DNA of 64,000 nucleotides from Candidatus Hydrogenedentota bacterium. GTDB lineage: Bacteria; Hydrogenedentota; Hydrogenedentia; Hydrogenedentales; CAITNO01. The position numbers were made by a program, and so were the translations under genes. The notes under the pieces are model-generated. The model searched no databases, was not told where the DNA came from, and worked only from the letters and a program-made list of their open reading frames with translations. The stretch covers positions 51,195 through 115,194 of the forward strand of contig JAAYBR010000108.1 in NCBI GenBank assembly GCA_012730045.1, given 5' to 3'. This document shows, piece after piece, positions 1 through 8,871 of this stretch (its first letter is position 1; the number at the start of each line of letters is the position of its first letter).

Positions 1-19
1 GAGAGCAGGAATGAGCCCG

Positions 20-934
20 ATGAACCGCAGAGCGTTTCTCGCGCGCGGCGGCGCCGCGGCCGCCGTGGGGATGCTGGCCGGACGCATGGCGGTGGCGCAG
101 GACGCGCCCGCAACCCCGCAGGTGGTGATCTTCTCGAAATACCTCCAGTTCATGGACTACAAGACCCTCGCGCGCACCTGCCGCGAGATCGGGCTGGACG
201 GCGTGGACCTCACCGTGCGCCCGGGCGGCCATGTGCTGCCGGAAAACGTGGACCGCGACCTGACCGCCGCCGTGGAGGCGATCCGCGCCGAGGGCCTGTC
301 GGTGCCCATGATCAGCACCAACTATTACGACCTGGAGGGGCCGAACGTGACCGGCGTGTTCGCGCGCGCCGCCGCCCTCGGCATCCCCTTCGTGCGCGTC
401 GGCGTCCGCCGCTACGATGACGACGGCCCCATCGCGCCGCAGGCCGCGAAGTTCACGGAGGACCTCGCCGCCCTCGCGAAGCTGGCCGCGGAGTCCGGCC
501 TCACCCTGGGCTACCACAACCATTCGGGATGGAACAATTTCGGCGGCCCGCTGTGGGACCTGCACCAGGCCTGCGCGGCCGTCAACAGCCCGCATTTCGG
601 GTCGAACTTCGACACGGCCCACACCGCCGCCGAGGGCGCCTTCGGCGTGTGGCAGGTGAACACGCGGCTCCTGGCCCCCTATGTGAAGATGTCCTCCGCG
701 AAGGACTTCGTGTGGAAGGGCGCCGAGCCCGAATGGGTGCGCCTGGGGCAGGGCGTGGTCAAGAACGTTGACATGTACCGCATCCTGCGGACCCTGGGCG
801 GGTTTTCCGGCCCCGTCTCCATCCACATCGAGTACAGGCCCAAGGGCGGCGGCAAGGACGGCATGGTGGAGGAAATCCGCGCCACCGTGCCCATCCTGCG
901 CGGCATCCTGAAGGAGGCCGGCTACCCGGCGTGA
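20..934 (+). CDS. Tat-exported sugar phosphate isomerase/epimerase-like TIM barrel protein
   Basis: The 304-residue product begins with a twin-arginine signal (NRRAFLARGG followed by an Ala/Gly-rich hydrophobic stretch ending near AVAQ), so it is probably exported. The body reads as an AP-endonuclease-2/xylose-isomerase-like TIM barrel, with GLTLGYHNHSGW and FGSNFDTAHT as the usual strand-end metal and substrate segments. Family members isomerise or epimerise sugars or inositols; the substrate here is unknown. I chose the ATG at 20 because AGGA (7-10) is nine bases upstream, whereas it touches the alternative ATG at 11. The gene start lies at the window edge, so any upstream operon partner is out of sight. 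Confidence 0.8.
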   Translation: MNRRAFLARGGAAAAVGMLAGRMAVAQDAPATPQVVIFSKYLQFMDYKTLARTCREIGLDGVDLTVRPGGHVLPENVDRDLTAAVEAIRAEGLSVPMISTNYYDLEGPNVTGVFARAAALGIPFVRVGVRRYDDDGPIAPQAAKFTEDLAALAKLAAESGLTLGYHNHSGWNNFGGPLWDLHQACAAVNSPHFGSNFDTAHTAAEGAFGVWQVNTRLLAPYVKMSSAKDFVWKGAEPEWVRLGQGVVKNVDMYRILRTLGGFSGPVSIHIEYRPKGGGKDGMVEEIRATVPILRGILKEAGYPA

Positions 935-1079
935 CGGAGTCCTTTCCGCTCCATGCGCGGCCCCGGTTCCCGCCGCGTCGTCGTCGGCGATTCGGGAGAC
1001 CGGCGTTGTGGAATGCGCTCCGGAGCGGACACAAAGGCCGTTGCTTGTCCGGCGGTTCACGGGGAAAAGGAGACCGCCC

Positions 1080-2009
1080 ATGACATCCCCCTCCCCGCGG
1101 CATTCCCACGATTTCGGCCAGGACCGCCGGCTTCCCGGCGAGCGCCGGACCGTGGTGGTGGCGGCGATCACGACGCTGACGATGGCCGTCGAGATCGCCG
1201 CCGGGCTGGCCTTCGGGTCCATGGCCCTGCTGGCCGACGGGCTCCACATGGGGTCCCACGCGGCGGCCCTGGGCATCGCCGTCTTTGCCTACGTCTACGC
1301 GCGGCGGCACGCCCGCGACCCCCGGTTCAATTTCGGCACGGGCAAGGTGAACGCCCTGGGCGGCTTCACCGGCGCCGTGCTGCTCGCGCTCTTCGCCCTG
1401 CTCATGGCCTGGGAAAGCGCCAAGCGCCTGCTGTTCCCCGTTTCCATCGCCTTCGACAAGGCCATCCTGGTGGCGGTCGTCGGGCTCCTGGTCAACGGCG
1501 TGTCCGTGGTCATTCTGGGCCGCGGCGACGGGCACTCCCACGGCCACCCCCATGAACATGAACATGACCATCACCACCATCATCACGACCACAACCTCCG
1601 CTCCGCCTACCTGCACGTGCTGGCGGACGCCCTAACCTCGGTCTTCGCCATTCTGGCGCTGCTGTCGGGAAAGTATCTGGGATGGAGCTGGATGGACCCT
1701 GTCATGGGGGTCATCGGGGCGGTCATGGTGGCCGTGTGGTCCCGGGGGCTGCTCCTGGCGACCGCGCGGGTGCTGCTTGACATGCGCGTCTCCGACGAAC
1801 TGCTGGACCGGCTGCGGGAACATCTGGAGGCGGACCCGGACACCCGGGTCACCGACCTGCATGTGTGGGAGGTCGGCCCGGGCAGGCATGCCGCCATGGC
1901 ATCCCTTGCCGCCGCCGTTCCCCGGGCGGCGTCGCATTACCACGCGCTCATTCCGCCGGGACTGGGCATCGTCCATGCGACCATCGAGGTGGATGCCGCA
2001 GGGGGGTAA
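1080..2009 (+). CDS. dmeF: CDF-family heavy-metal efflux transporter, DmeF-like
   Basis: This 309-residue inner-membrane cation diffusion facilitator exports divalent metals (Co/Ni in characterised DmeF proteins) in exchange for protons. The sequence shows the CDF signature around MALLADGLHMGSHA, the DmeF-type block FAYVYARRHARDPRFNFGTGK, and a His-rich cytoplasmic loop (HGHPHEHEHDHHHHHHDH) between TM4 and TM5. The second metal-site helix (YLHVLADALTSV) and a C-terminal cytoplasmic domain (TDLHVWEVGPG) follow. The start at 1080 has AAGGAG at 1067-1072. No DmeR-type repressor gene is adjacent. The family is clear; metal specificity is inferred from the DmeF resemblance only. Confidence 0.88.
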   Translation: MTSPSPRHSHDFGQDRRLPGERRTVVVAAITTLTMAVEIAAGLAFGSMALLADGLHMGSHAAALGIAVFAYVYARRHARDPRFNFGTGKVNALGGFTGAVLLALFALLMAWESAKRLLFPVSIAFDKAILVAVVGLLVNGVSVVILGRGDGHSHGHPHEHEHDHHHHHHDHNLRSAYLHVLADALTSVFAILALLSGKYLGWSWMDPVMGVIGAVMVAVWSRGLLLATARVLLDMRVSDELLDRLREHLEADPDTRVTDLHVWEVGPGRHAAMASLAAAVPRAASHYHALIPPGLGIVHATIEVDAAGG

Positions 2010-2067
2010 CCCCCTCTTCATGGTTCGGACGTGGGCGCGCCATTCCGGCCCGGGGCGGCGAAGAGCC

Positions 2068-2096
2068 TTGACAATACGGTGCGAAAATGCAAAAAT
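2068..2096 (+). promoter_or_regulatory. Possible sigma70 promoter upstream of the HD-GYP gene
   Basis: A perfect TTGACA -35 (2068-2073) lies 17 bases before AAAAAT (2091-2096, 4 of 6 consensus). It would leave a leader of about 230 nt before the start at 2331. The rest of the 2010-2330 gap holds no convincing ORF. Confidence 0.35.
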
Positions 2097-2330
2097 GGGG
2101 TACTGGGTCCGGCGGTGGAGGATGGAGTCCGGCGGGGTCCGCAGGCACGGGGGTGACGCGGGCAGCGCGGCGGTCTCGGGCGTCTTCCCCCTTTCCGGAC
2201 ACAGGGCGCGGGAAGTGAACCCTTTGGAAACAGCGGCTGTTCAGAGGAGCATGCGGCCTGTTTGATGTCCCGTCGGGAGAGGTTTCCGGCGGGGCGCAGC
2301 CCATGAGACTGACAGCAGGGGGGTGCGGAC

Positions 2331-3461
2331 ATGTCTGCCCGGAGCGACAGGCCCTTGGTCATGGTCGTGGATGACACGGCGGAGAACCTGAAGCTTCTTG
2401 ACGGCATTCTGGAGGGCGGGCACCATGAGGTGCGCCTGTTCTCCTCCGGGGCCATGATGCTCAGGGCCGCCGAAAAGGATCCGCCCGACCTGGTGCTGCT
2501 GGACATCCTCATGCCGGAAATGGACGGGTATGAGGTGTGCCGCAGGATGCGGGCGGAGGAGGCGCTGCACGACGTGCCGGTGCTTTTCCTCAGCGCCCTC
2601 TCCGATGTGAAGAGCAAGGTCAGGGCCTTCGAGGCGGGCGGCGTGGACTATGTGACGAAGCCGTTCCAGATGGAGGAGGTGACCGCCCGGGTGAAAACGC
2701 ACCTGCTGCTCCGCAGGACCATCCGGGAGCTGGACGAGCACCGCCGGGACCTGGAGCGGATCGTGCGGGAGAAGGTGCGCGAGCTGTCCGACTCGCAACT
2801 TGGCACGATCACCGCCCTCTCCAAACTGGCGGAGTCGCGGGACGACGAGTCGGGCTACCATGTGGAACGGACGCAGGCCTTCTGCAGAATCCTCTGCGAA
2901 CACCTGATCCGGTCGTCCCGCCACCGCGACGGCATGACCGAGGACTTCGTCCGGAACGTGTGCGGCGCGTCGGTCCTGCACGACGTGGGCAAGGTGGCCA
3001 TTCCGGACAAGATTCTCATGAAGCCGGGCCGCCTCACGCCGCATGAGTACGAGGCGGTCAAGAACCACGCCCACATCGGCGCGCAGACGCTGGAGGCCGC
3101 CCGCCGCCAGGACCCCCGCAACGCCTTCCTCAGCGTGGGGGCCGCCATCGCGCGGTCGCACCACGAGCGCTGGAACGGCGGCGGCTACCCCGACGGGCTC
3201 AAGGGGGAACGCATCCCCCTGAGCGCGCGGATCATGGCCGTTTCGGACGTGTACGACGCTCTGCGCAGCCGCCGCCCCTACAAGCAGGCCATGCCCCATG
3301 ATGAGGTGGCCGGCATGATCCGCGCGGGCGCGGGCACCGACTTTGACCCCGCGGTGGTGGCCGCCTTCCTGGATGCGGAGGGGGAGTTCGAGATGACCTA
3401 CGAGGAATACTCCCGCCGGACGGGCCCAGGCTCCACCACGCGCCGCGAGAGGATCTTCTAG
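2331..3461 (+). CDS. Response regulator with HD-GYP cyclic-di-GMP phosphodiesterase output
   Basis: The 376-residue protein has an N-terminal REC domain: acidic pocket D14/D15, phospho-acceptor D58 in LVLLDILMPEMDG, S88 and K110. A helical linker (about 125-160) follows, then an HD-GYP domain. The catalytic H217-D218 of HDVGKVAIPDKIL, H246, H277/H278 and the G-Y-P triad at 285-287 are all present, so the enzyme should be active. It is predicted to hydrolyse c-di-GMP when phosphorylated by a sensor kinase. No kinase gene is next to it, so it is an orphan regulator. A G-rich Shine-Dalgarno sequence (AGGGGGG) precedes the ATG. Confidence 0.9.
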   Translation: MSARSDRPLVMVVDDTAENLKLLDGILEGGHHEVRLFSSGAMMLRAAEKDPPDLVLLDILMPEMDGYEVCRRMRAEEALHDVPVLFLSALSDVKSKVRAFEAGGVDYVTKPFQMEEVTARVKTHLLLRRTIRELDEHRRDLERIVREKVRELSDSQLGTITALSKLAESRDDESGYHVERTQAFCRILCEHLIRSSRHRDGMTEDFVRNVCGASVLHDVGKVAIPDKILMKPGRLTPHEYEAVKNHAHIGAQTLEAARRQDPRNAFLSVGAAIARSHHERWNGGGYPDGLKGERIPLSARIMAVSDVYDALRSRRPYKQAMPHDEVAGMIRAGAGTDFDPAVVAAFLDAEGEFEMTYEEYSRRTGPGSTTRRERIF

Positions 3462-3506
3462 GCCCCGCGCTCCGCCTCCGGGAAGACACAGGCCGCCGGC
3501 CCCCCC

Positions 3507-4463
3507 TCAGGGATGCGGCAGGTCGAAGACGCGCATGACGGCGGACATCTTGGCGTTCACCGGGGGCTTTCCAGGGTAGCGGACGTACTCAACGTGGCCG
3601 TCCATGTACAGGACGTTGCACCCGCCGGGAACGTGGTTGAACTGGGCCGCCGCGATGCCGATGTTGTCGAAGAGGACAAAGACTTCGCTGGCCGCGCCCG
3701 CGGCGGCGTGGGGGTCGTTGATGTCCGTGATGAGGAAGCGCTCAATCCCCTGGCGGAGGCGGCGCACCGTGTCGCCGCCGCCGTTGCCGTTGCCGGGGGA
3801 CACGGACCGGTCGGCGTCCACCTCCTTCAGGAGCCCCTCCGGGTCGTCGCGCAGGGGCATGGCGGAGAAGAACAGGTCGCGCATGGTCTCCATGATCTGC
3901 TGGGGCGCCTCGGAAAGGTTCACCACGTCCTCGTCGGAGATGCCGATGACCTCGGCGACCTCCAGCAGGCGCGTCATCAGGTGCATGTCAAGGTCGAGGG
4001 GGTCCGTGTCCGCCACGCGGTCGAGCACCCAGGGGACATAGGTGTAGCTGGCGTCGGCCGCCTCCACGCCCTCCTGCCGCCCGCCGGGCACCTTGTTCAC
4101 CAGCGTGAGCCGGCCGTCGGCGGTGACGTGGTCCTCCAGCCGGTCCTCGGCATCGGAGGGGCAGAAGAGAATCGCCGGATCGGTCAGGTACTCGGGGTAA
4201 ACCGCGCTCATCCGCGCGGCCCAGGCGAAGCAGGGCCGGTGCCCGCAGCCGGGCTCCAGCTGGAGCGGGGGAAACGCTCCCCCGGGCGCCTCGTTGGTGT
4301 ACATGGCGAAGATCAGGCCCATTTGCTTGAGGTTGTTCTGGCAGGACGCGCGGCGGGCCGCCTCGCGCGCCCGCGCCAGCGCGGGCAGCAGGATGGACGC
4401 CAGAATGCCGATGATGGCGATGACGACCAGCAGCTCGATCAGGGTGAATCCTCGGGATTTCAT
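3507..4463 (-). CDS. Pseudopilin-like protein with prepilin N-terminus and H-x10-DG motif
   Basis: The 318-residue protein starts with a class III prepilin signal: MKSRG followed by [18 protein letters not shown], with the Glu at mature position 5. It should be cleaved by a prepilin peptidase and anchored in the inner membrane. Near the C-terminus is [19 protein letters not shown], close to the H-X9-DG motif seen in large paralogous DUF1559-like families of Planctomycetes and relatives. The middle part mentions no known enzymatic motif but carries several Cys residues (CGHRPCF, LFCPSD). Such proteins are abundant secreted or surface proteins of unknown function. It converges on the HD-GYP gene, 45 bp away. 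Confidence 0.82.
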   Translation of the reverse strand: MKSRGFTLIELLVVIAIIGILASILLPALARAREAARRASCQNNLKQMGLIFAMYTNEAPGGAFPPLQLEPGCGHRPCFAWAARMSAVYPEYLTDPAILFCPSDAEDRLEDHVTADGRLTLVNKVPGGRQEGVEAADASYTYVPWVLDRVADTDPLDLDMHLMTRLLEVAEVIGISDEDVVNLSEAPQQIMETMRDLFFSAMPLRDDPEGLLKEVDADRSVSPGNGNGGGDTVRRLRQGIERFLITDINDPHAAAGAASEVFVLFDNIGIAAAQFNHVPGGCNVLYMDGHVEYVRYPGKPPVNAKMSAVMRVFDLPHP

Positions 4464-4496
4464 CTCAGCCTCTCCTTGGAAAGCGTCTTTTTCCAG

Positions 4497-5126
4497 TCAG
4501 GGCATGGGCGGCGGGGGCGGGCCCTCGCCGGGCGGCGGGCCGGGCGGCATCCCGCCGGGAGGAGGGCCGGGAGGAGGGCCGGGCGGCATCCCGCCGGGAC
4601 CGCCGCCAAATCGGCCGCGCATGGCGCCGCGCCGCTCCTGCATCCGTTTCATCCCCGCGTCAAACTTCTGCCGCTGTTCGGGCGTCATGTGCTCCTTCAG
4701 CGCCTCCATCCGCTCCGGGGTGACGCGCTGGCCGGGGCCGCCCCGCATGCCCGGGGGCGGGCCGAGGGCGCCGGGGCCCCCGCCCATCTTCTCGCGCTGT
4801 TCGGGGGTAAGCACTTCCCGGATTTTTTCCATCACGGCGCGCATGCTCGCCGGCCCCGGAGGGCCGTCCGCGTCGGCCTTCAGCAGTTCGGCGATCTTCG
4901 CCGTCTGTTCGTCGCTGAGGCCCAGGCGCTGCTTCATTTCCTCCGCGCGCTCGCGCGCCATAATCTCCCCCGCCCGCTCCGGGTGCGCGGCGATCTCCGA
5001 CGGCCCCCGCGGCCCCGCCGGACGCTTCGCCAAGGCATGCACCCCCCACGCCGCCCCGGCCACGAGGTATCCCGCGCCCACTACGGCCAGCAGGTACTGC
5101 CACCACGGGCGTTTCTTCTCGGACAT
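4497..5126 (-). CDS. Membrane-anchored Spy/CpxP-like LTxxQ-repeat protein with Pro/Gly-rich tail
   Basis: The 209-residue product has one N-terminal membrane helix (YLLAVVGAGYLVAGAAWGVHAL), then three LTxxQ-like units: LGLSDEQ, VLTPEQREKM and HMTPEQRQKFD. These are characteristic of the Spy/CpxP/ZraP periplasmic chaperone and metal-sensor superfamily. The last 50 residues are a low-complexity Gly/Pro/Met run, probably disordered. The ATG at 5126 was chosen over an upstream start because AGGAGA (5133-5138) sits just upstream. It probably forms an operon with the upstream DUF4405 gene, on the same strand with a 69-bp gap. The exact role is unknown; periplasmic stress or metal sensing is an inference from the motif. 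Confidence 0.68.
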   Translation of the reverse strand: MSEKKRPWWQYLLAVVGAGYLVAGAAWGVHALAKRPAGPRGPSEIAAHPERAGEIMARERAEEMKQRLGLSDEQTAKIAELLKADADGPPGPASMRAVMEKIREVLTPEQREKMGGGPGALGPPPGMRGGPGQRVTPERMEALKEHMTPEQRQKFDAGMKRMQERRGAMRGRFGGGPGGMPPGPPPGPPPGGMPPGPPPGEGPPPPPMP

Positions 5127-5195
5127 GTCCGTCTCTCCTGTCAGTTGCGGCGGAAAGCGCGCGTCGCCCCCCGGAAAGGGCATGCGTCTTCCGGC

Positions 5196-5573
5196 CTACT
5201 CGGCGGGGGGTGCCTGGTGCCGGGGCGGCGGGCCGTCCGGGAATCCGGGGCCGTGCGGCCGGGTGCCGCCGTGCAGCGCGCCCATCACGGCCAGGACAAC
5301 GGCCACCACACAGGCGATTCCCAGGGCCACCCACGCCTCGCGCCGCTCCTGGAAATACCGGAGCAGCAGACGCCAGTTCACCAGCACATGCAGGAGTCCG
5401 GCGACCAGAAAGAGGATGCTGATCCCCTCGTGCAGCGGCTTGACCACCGGCATCAGCCCCCGGACATGCAGCAGCATGAGAACCCCCGTGCCCGCCGTGG
5501 CGACAAAACAGCCCGTCAGCAGGGGGCTGATCCAGGATTTCCGCAGCCATCCGGTGTTCGTTTCGTTGTTCAT
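5196..5573 (-). CDS. DUF4405 domain integral membrane protein
   Basis: The 125-residue protein has three predicted membrane helices: SPLLTGCFVATAGTGVLMLL, ISILFLVAGLLHVLVNW and VALGIACVVAVVLAVMGAL. His residues lie in or next to the membrane (LLHVRG, LHEG, LLHVLVNW), as in DUF4405 proteins, which resemble cytochrome b561-like or DsrM-like haem-binding helices. Haem binding is inference. The tail is Pro/His-rich, as in its downstream LTxxQ neighbour. The start at 5573 is supported by AAGGAG nine bases upstream; a longer frame to 5627 lacks such a site. Confidence 0.72.
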   Translation of the reverse strand: MNNETNTGWLRKSWISPLLTGCFVATAGTGVLMLLHVRGLMPVVKPLHEGISILFLVAGLLHVLVNWRLLLRYFQERREAWVALGIACVVAVVLAVMGALHGGTRPHGPGFPDGPPPRHQAPPAE

Positions 5574-5697
5574 GGCGTGTACTCCTTGGTGCGCGCCGGT
5601 CTTGCGCGGCGCTCCTGATGCGGACATTGTAGCAAGCCCCGCGCCAATGCGCCGACCCGCGCCCCCCCGTCACGGCGATGCCGGGGACACGGGCTTT

Positions 5698-5737
5698 CCC
5701 TCTGCGCCCTGGCGTCTCCGCGCCTTTGCGTTAAAAA
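5698..5737. repeat. Dispersed intergenic repeat-like element in the 5574-5900 gap
   Basis: The gap between the DUF4405 and sialidase genes contains a segment (CTCTGCGCCCTGGCGTCTCC, then the CGCGCCTTTGCG stretch) of a type I recall as common in intergenic DNA of environmental genomes. No second copy is seen in this window, so the call rests on general recognition. A TATACT (5866-5871) that could be a -10 for the sialidase gene lies downstream, without a good -35. Confidence 0.3.
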
Positions 5738-5900
5738 GTCTTCAAAACAAAGACGCGGGGCCGCAAACAGGAACCCGTCCCAGTATCCCCCGTCCGTTTT
5801 GGGAAATTCTTGCGCACCCCCCAGGGCCCCCTTGCAGGATTTTCACACCGCCCGCCCCCCTGCCCTATACTGTCCCCCACACCCATGGGAGGTTCCCCAC

Positions 5901-6980
5901 ATGCCCCGCTCCGTGCTCTTTCCGCTTGCCGCCGCACTCTTTCTGGCGTGCGGGACCATTTCCGCCGCGCCGGTGTCCGTGATCGTCGCCCGCGAGCCGG
6001 GCCGCTTCTGCGGCTGGCCGAGCATCGCCCAGGCGCCGAACGGCGACCTGCTGGTGGTCTACTCCGGCGACCGGAGCGGCCACCTGTCGAACGACGGCAA
6101 GGTGCGGATGGTCCGCAGCGCGGACGGCGGGAAGACCTGGGAGCCGCCGGTGACGGTGTTCGACACGCCCATAGACGACCGCGACTCCGGCATCCTGCGC
6201 ACGAAGACCGGCGCGATGGTCGTGAGCTGGTTCACGGGCCCCTACGGCGGCGAGTGGCAGGGCCACTGGGTCATCCGGTCGGAGGACAGCGGCCGCACCT
6301 GGAACGCGCCCGTCCGCACCGCCGTCACCACGCCCCACGGCCCCGTCCAGCTGGACGACGGCCGCCTCCTTTACCTCGGCCAGCGCCCGCACTGCTCCCA
6401 CGGCGAGCCGAAGGACTGGAACGGCCCCCCGGCAGAATCGCCCTATGCGGTCGCCCTGCAGGAGTCAAAGGACGACGGCCGCACCTGGGCCGACCTCGCC
6501 GTCTTCCCCGTGCCCGCGGACGCCCAGATGCTCAGCTATGACGAGCCCCATCTCGCGGACACGGGGGACGGGCGGCTGGTCGCCCTCTTCCGCGACTGCA
6601 ACGGGGAGCACTTCCTGCGGCAGTCGGAGAGCGCGGACGGCGGGCGCACGTGGGGCGCGCCGCATGCAACCCCCGTGTGCGGCCTGCCGCCGCACGTCCT
6701 GCGCCTGCGCGGCGGCGCGCTGCTGCTGTCCTACGCGAAGCGCTGGGGCGAGATGGGCGTCTACGCCTGCCTCAGCCGAGACGGCGGCCGCACCTGGGAC
6801 GCGGCGCAGGAGACCCGCCTCAGCACGGCCCCCGACGGGGACATGGGCTACCCCGCCTCCGTGGAACTGGACGACGGCTCCGTGTGGACCGTCTACTACC
6901 AGTCCGAGAAAGCAGGCGAGCCCCCCTGCATCCAGGGCACGCACTGGCGGCCCGTCGCCGAGGCGGCCCCCCAGCCCTAA
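5901..6980 (+). CDS. Secreted sialidase-family (BNR/Asp-box) beta-propeller protein
   Basis: A Sec signal peptide (MPRSVLFPLAAALFLACGTISA) is followed by a six-bladed propeller of about 335 residues. Five Asp-boxes are visible: SADGGKTW, SEDSGRTW, SKDDGRTW, SADGGRTW and SRDGGRTW. That spacing is typical of exo-alpha-sialidases (GH33) and related uncharacterised hydrolases. The early REPGRFCGWPSIAQAPNGDLLVVYSG segment matches the first-blade region with its arginine. Glycosidic activity on sialic or related acids is plausible, but many homologues in this group have unproven substrates. The ATG at 5901 is supported by GGGAGGT (5887-5893). Confidence 0.8.
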   Translation: MPRSVLFPLAAALFLACGTISAAPVSVIVAREPGRFCGWPSIAQAPNGDLLVVYSGDRSGHLSNDGKVRMVRSADGGKTWEPPVTVFDTPIDDRDSGILRTKTGAMVVSWFTGPYGGEWQGHWVIRSEDSGRTWNAPVRTAVTTPHGPVQLDDGRLLYLGQRPHCSHGEPKDWNGPPAESPYAVALQESKDDGRTWADLAVFPVPADAQMLSYDEPHLADTGDGRLVALFRDCNGEHFLRQSESADGGRTWGAPHATPVCGLPPHVLRLRGGALLLSYAKRWGEMGVYACLSRDGGRTWDAAQETRLSTAPDGDMGYPASVELDDGSVWTVYYQSEKAGEPPCIQGTHWRPVAEAAPQP

Positions 6981-7005
6981 GCGGCCCCAACCGCCCTCCC
7001 CAACG

Positions 7006-7869
7006 TCACACGAGCACGATTCTCCCGGCGGTCTCCAGGAAGAACTCCCGGGACCACAGGGCCAGGGCGTCCGGGTCGCGGACGAAGGGCCGGACCTCGT
7101 CCCGGGCCTGTTTCACGTTGAGGGCGCCCACGGCGCCGCGGAACAGGCCGTGAAAGGCGTCCGGGGTGAGGGCATCGCCGGTCCAGTGGCCGGAAGAGCG
7201 CATGCGGGCCTCCAAGTGGGAAAGACGCAGGCCCGGGTGCCGCGCGGCGCACCACACGAAATCGTACCAGTCCCTGCCCTTGACGCGCCCGCCCCACTTC
7301 CGGCACAGCAGGGCGTGCATCTTGCCCGCAAAGAGGTCGGGGAGGGTGTAGACGCGCACGGCGAAGGGCACCGGCAGCAGCACGGTCCGGCTCTCGGTGG
7401 CGAAGCCCGGGGGCGGGTCCGTGTCCACCTCCAGCGTGATCTTCAGGAGTTCCCGCGCGTGGATCCCGCCCACGGCCCCCTCCCCCGGACGGATGACGAT
7501 CATCTGGCGGAGGGTGTTGGCCCGCAGGAAGGCGGAGGCGATGGCGGAGTCCTCCCGCCGCGGCCGCGCCTCGAAGTCCACCTCAAACCCGAACGAGGCC
7601 AGCTCGCGGCGGAGGGCGTCGCCGTAACCGCCGAGGGGGAATGCCGGATCGGGCGCAAGGAGCGAAAAGTCCAGGTCCTCGGAGTAGCGGTCGAGCCCGT
7701 GCAGCACGCGGAGCGCCGTGTCGCCGTAGAAGGCGGCGTGCTCGAAGAACTTCGCGCGCCACAGGCCCAGCAGGGCGATCTGCTGGAGCACCTCCCGGAG
7801 GGCGTTCGCATGGTCCTCCGCCGTCTCCCGGGGAAACCGCGCCAGCATCTGCTCCACGGCCTCGTTCAT
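7006..7869 (-). CDS. abiEii: AbiEii-like nucleotidyltransferase toxin
   Basis: The 287-residue protein belongs to the AbiEii/AbiGii family, DNA polymerase beta-like nucleotidyltransferases that act as toxins in type IV TA or abortive-infection systems. Motif I appears as GDTALRVLHGL followed by the D-x-D metal ligands in YSEDLDFSL; the usual GG(S/T) is GDT here. Motif II/III is DLFAGKMHALLCRK with GRDWYDFVW. Its ATG overlaps the stop of the upstream AbiEi-like gene by 4 bp (ATGA), so translation is coupled. Chemistry in the family involves NTP transfer to tRNA or other targets; the target here is not known. Confidence 0.87.
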   Translation of the reverse strand: MNEAVEQMLARFPRETAEDHANALREVLQQIALLGLWRAKFFEHAAFYGDTALRVLHGLDRYSEDLDFSLLAPDPAFPLGGYGDALRRELASFGFEVDFEARPRREDSAIASAFLRANTLRQMIVIRPGEGAVGGIHARELLKITLEVDTDPPPGFATESRTVLLPVPFAVRVYTLPDLFAGKMHALLCRKWGGRVKGRDWYDFVWCAARHPGLRLSHLEARMRSSGHWTGDALTPDAFHGLFRGAVGALNVKQARDEVRPFVRDPDALALWSREFFLETAGRIVLV

Positions 7870-8504
7870 GCGCCCCCCTCCGCGCGGCGCGCCAGCCACC
7901 GCGCCAGCAGCGTGACCTTCTTGGACCCGTAGGCCCGCGCAATCGCGTTCAGCCGTTCCAAGTCCAGCGCGCCGAGGCGCTCCGGGTCCACCCGCAGGTC
8001 ATCGAACAGATAGGCGTCGAAGTCCCCCAGCCGTCCCGGATAGAAGCGCTTGTCCGTCCACACCTTGTCGGCCAACGCCTTCTCCGGGGTGGCCGCCAGA
8101 ACCGGGCCGCCTTCCCCGTCCCGCCAGGCCATGCCGGGGGTGTAGCGGTGCGGCGGCAGGGGGGTGTAGGAAAACACCCCGAACGGGGTGTCGAAACGCC
8201 GCCGGACACCGGTGGTCACGGAGGTGACCTCCTCGACCCGCTCCGGGATCAGGCCGTGCAGGGCGAGGGCCGAATCCAGACTCACATACGACGGCCCGTA
8301 GACCAGATTGGCCAACTGGAGGCGGTCCACGGCCCGCCGCCGCCAGGGTTCGCCGAATACATAGAGCCCCTTGCGCACCCGGACCAGGTCGCCCCGTGCG
8401 GTCAGCGCCCCGATGCGGTCCCTCGGCTTGACATAGTCCTCCAGCAGACCGGTCAGTTGCTGGTAATCCATCAGGTCCGAGCGGGCACCCCGCCGTATGT
8501 CCAT
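7866..8504 (-). CDS. abiEi: AbiEi-like antitoxin/autorepressor
   Basis: The product (212 residues) has an N-terminal winged helix (DYQQLTGLLEDYVKPRDRIGALTARGDLVRVRKGLYVF) and the AbiEi C-terminal region (YGPSYVSLDSALALHGLIPE, then TPEKALADKVW). In characterised AbiE systems this protein neutralises AbiEii and represses the operon by binding inverted repeats. I place the start at the second ATG of the ATGATG at 8507/8504, because AGGA is five bases before it. An ATG at 8516 would coincide with the predicted transcription start. The stop overlaps the toxin's start. Confidence 0.85.
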   Translation of the reverse strand: MDIRRGARSDLMDYQQLTGLLEDYVKPRDRIGALTARGDLVRVRKGLYVFGEPWRRRAVDRLQLANLVYGPSYVSLDSALALHGLIPERVEEVTSVTTGVRRRFDTPFGVFSYTPLPPHRYTPGMAWRDGEGGPVLAATPEKALADKVWTDKRFYPGRLGDFDAYLFDDLRVDPERLGALDLERLNAIARAYGSKKVTLLARWLARRAEGGA

Positions 8505-8522
8505 CATGGTCCTCATGCCCCC

Positions 8523-8551
8523 ATTCTACCATAAATCCGCCAGTATGTCCA
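8523..8551 (-). promoter_or_regulatory. abiE operon sigma70 promoter
   Basis: On the minus strand TGGACA (plus 8546-8551, 5 of 6) is 17 bases from TAGAAT (plus 8523-8528, 5 of 6). The predicted start falls around 8516. The -35 is inside the left arm of the inverted repeat at 8540-8570, so a bound repressor would block polymerase. Confidence 0.7.
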
Positions 8552-8570
8552 GACAAATTGGACATACTGG
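8540..8570. promoter_or_regulatory. Inverted-repeat operator of the abiE operon
   Basis: Two perfect 12-bp arms (CCAGTATGTCCA and its complement TGGACATACTGG) flank a 7-bp spacer. The site lies directly upstream of abiEi and overlaps the -35. AbiEi proteins are known to bind paired inverted repeats in their own promoter, so this is the likely autoregulatory site. Confidence 0.75.
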
Positions 8571-8871
8571 ACGATTTCCGGAAATAGCTGCGGATAAGGT
8601 TGCCTGCGGGCCCCTGACCACCAACGGGGATTTTGTGCATGAAGTGATGGACGCGGGGCAGACCATGGCGGACGTTAGTTCTTCGCCCCGGAGGGATCCT
8701 CTCCGCCCGTCCTGGTGTCCTGCGTGGGCAGGCGGCTCATGGCGACCCGGTGAAACGCAACCAGCCTCCAAAGAAGGCGCCCCTCTCGAAGAAGTCCGAG
8801 AACGGTCTTCCATATGAAGGGCGCGGATCATTGCGCGGCGAAGGGGGAATGGCATACACTATATATTGTGG

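Noticed and set aside
3513..5982. Long plus-strand frames over the pseudopilin/LTxxQ/DUF4405 genes
   Set aside because: The minus strand has prepilin, LTxxQ and DUF4405 signatures with good ribosome sites; the plus frames have none.
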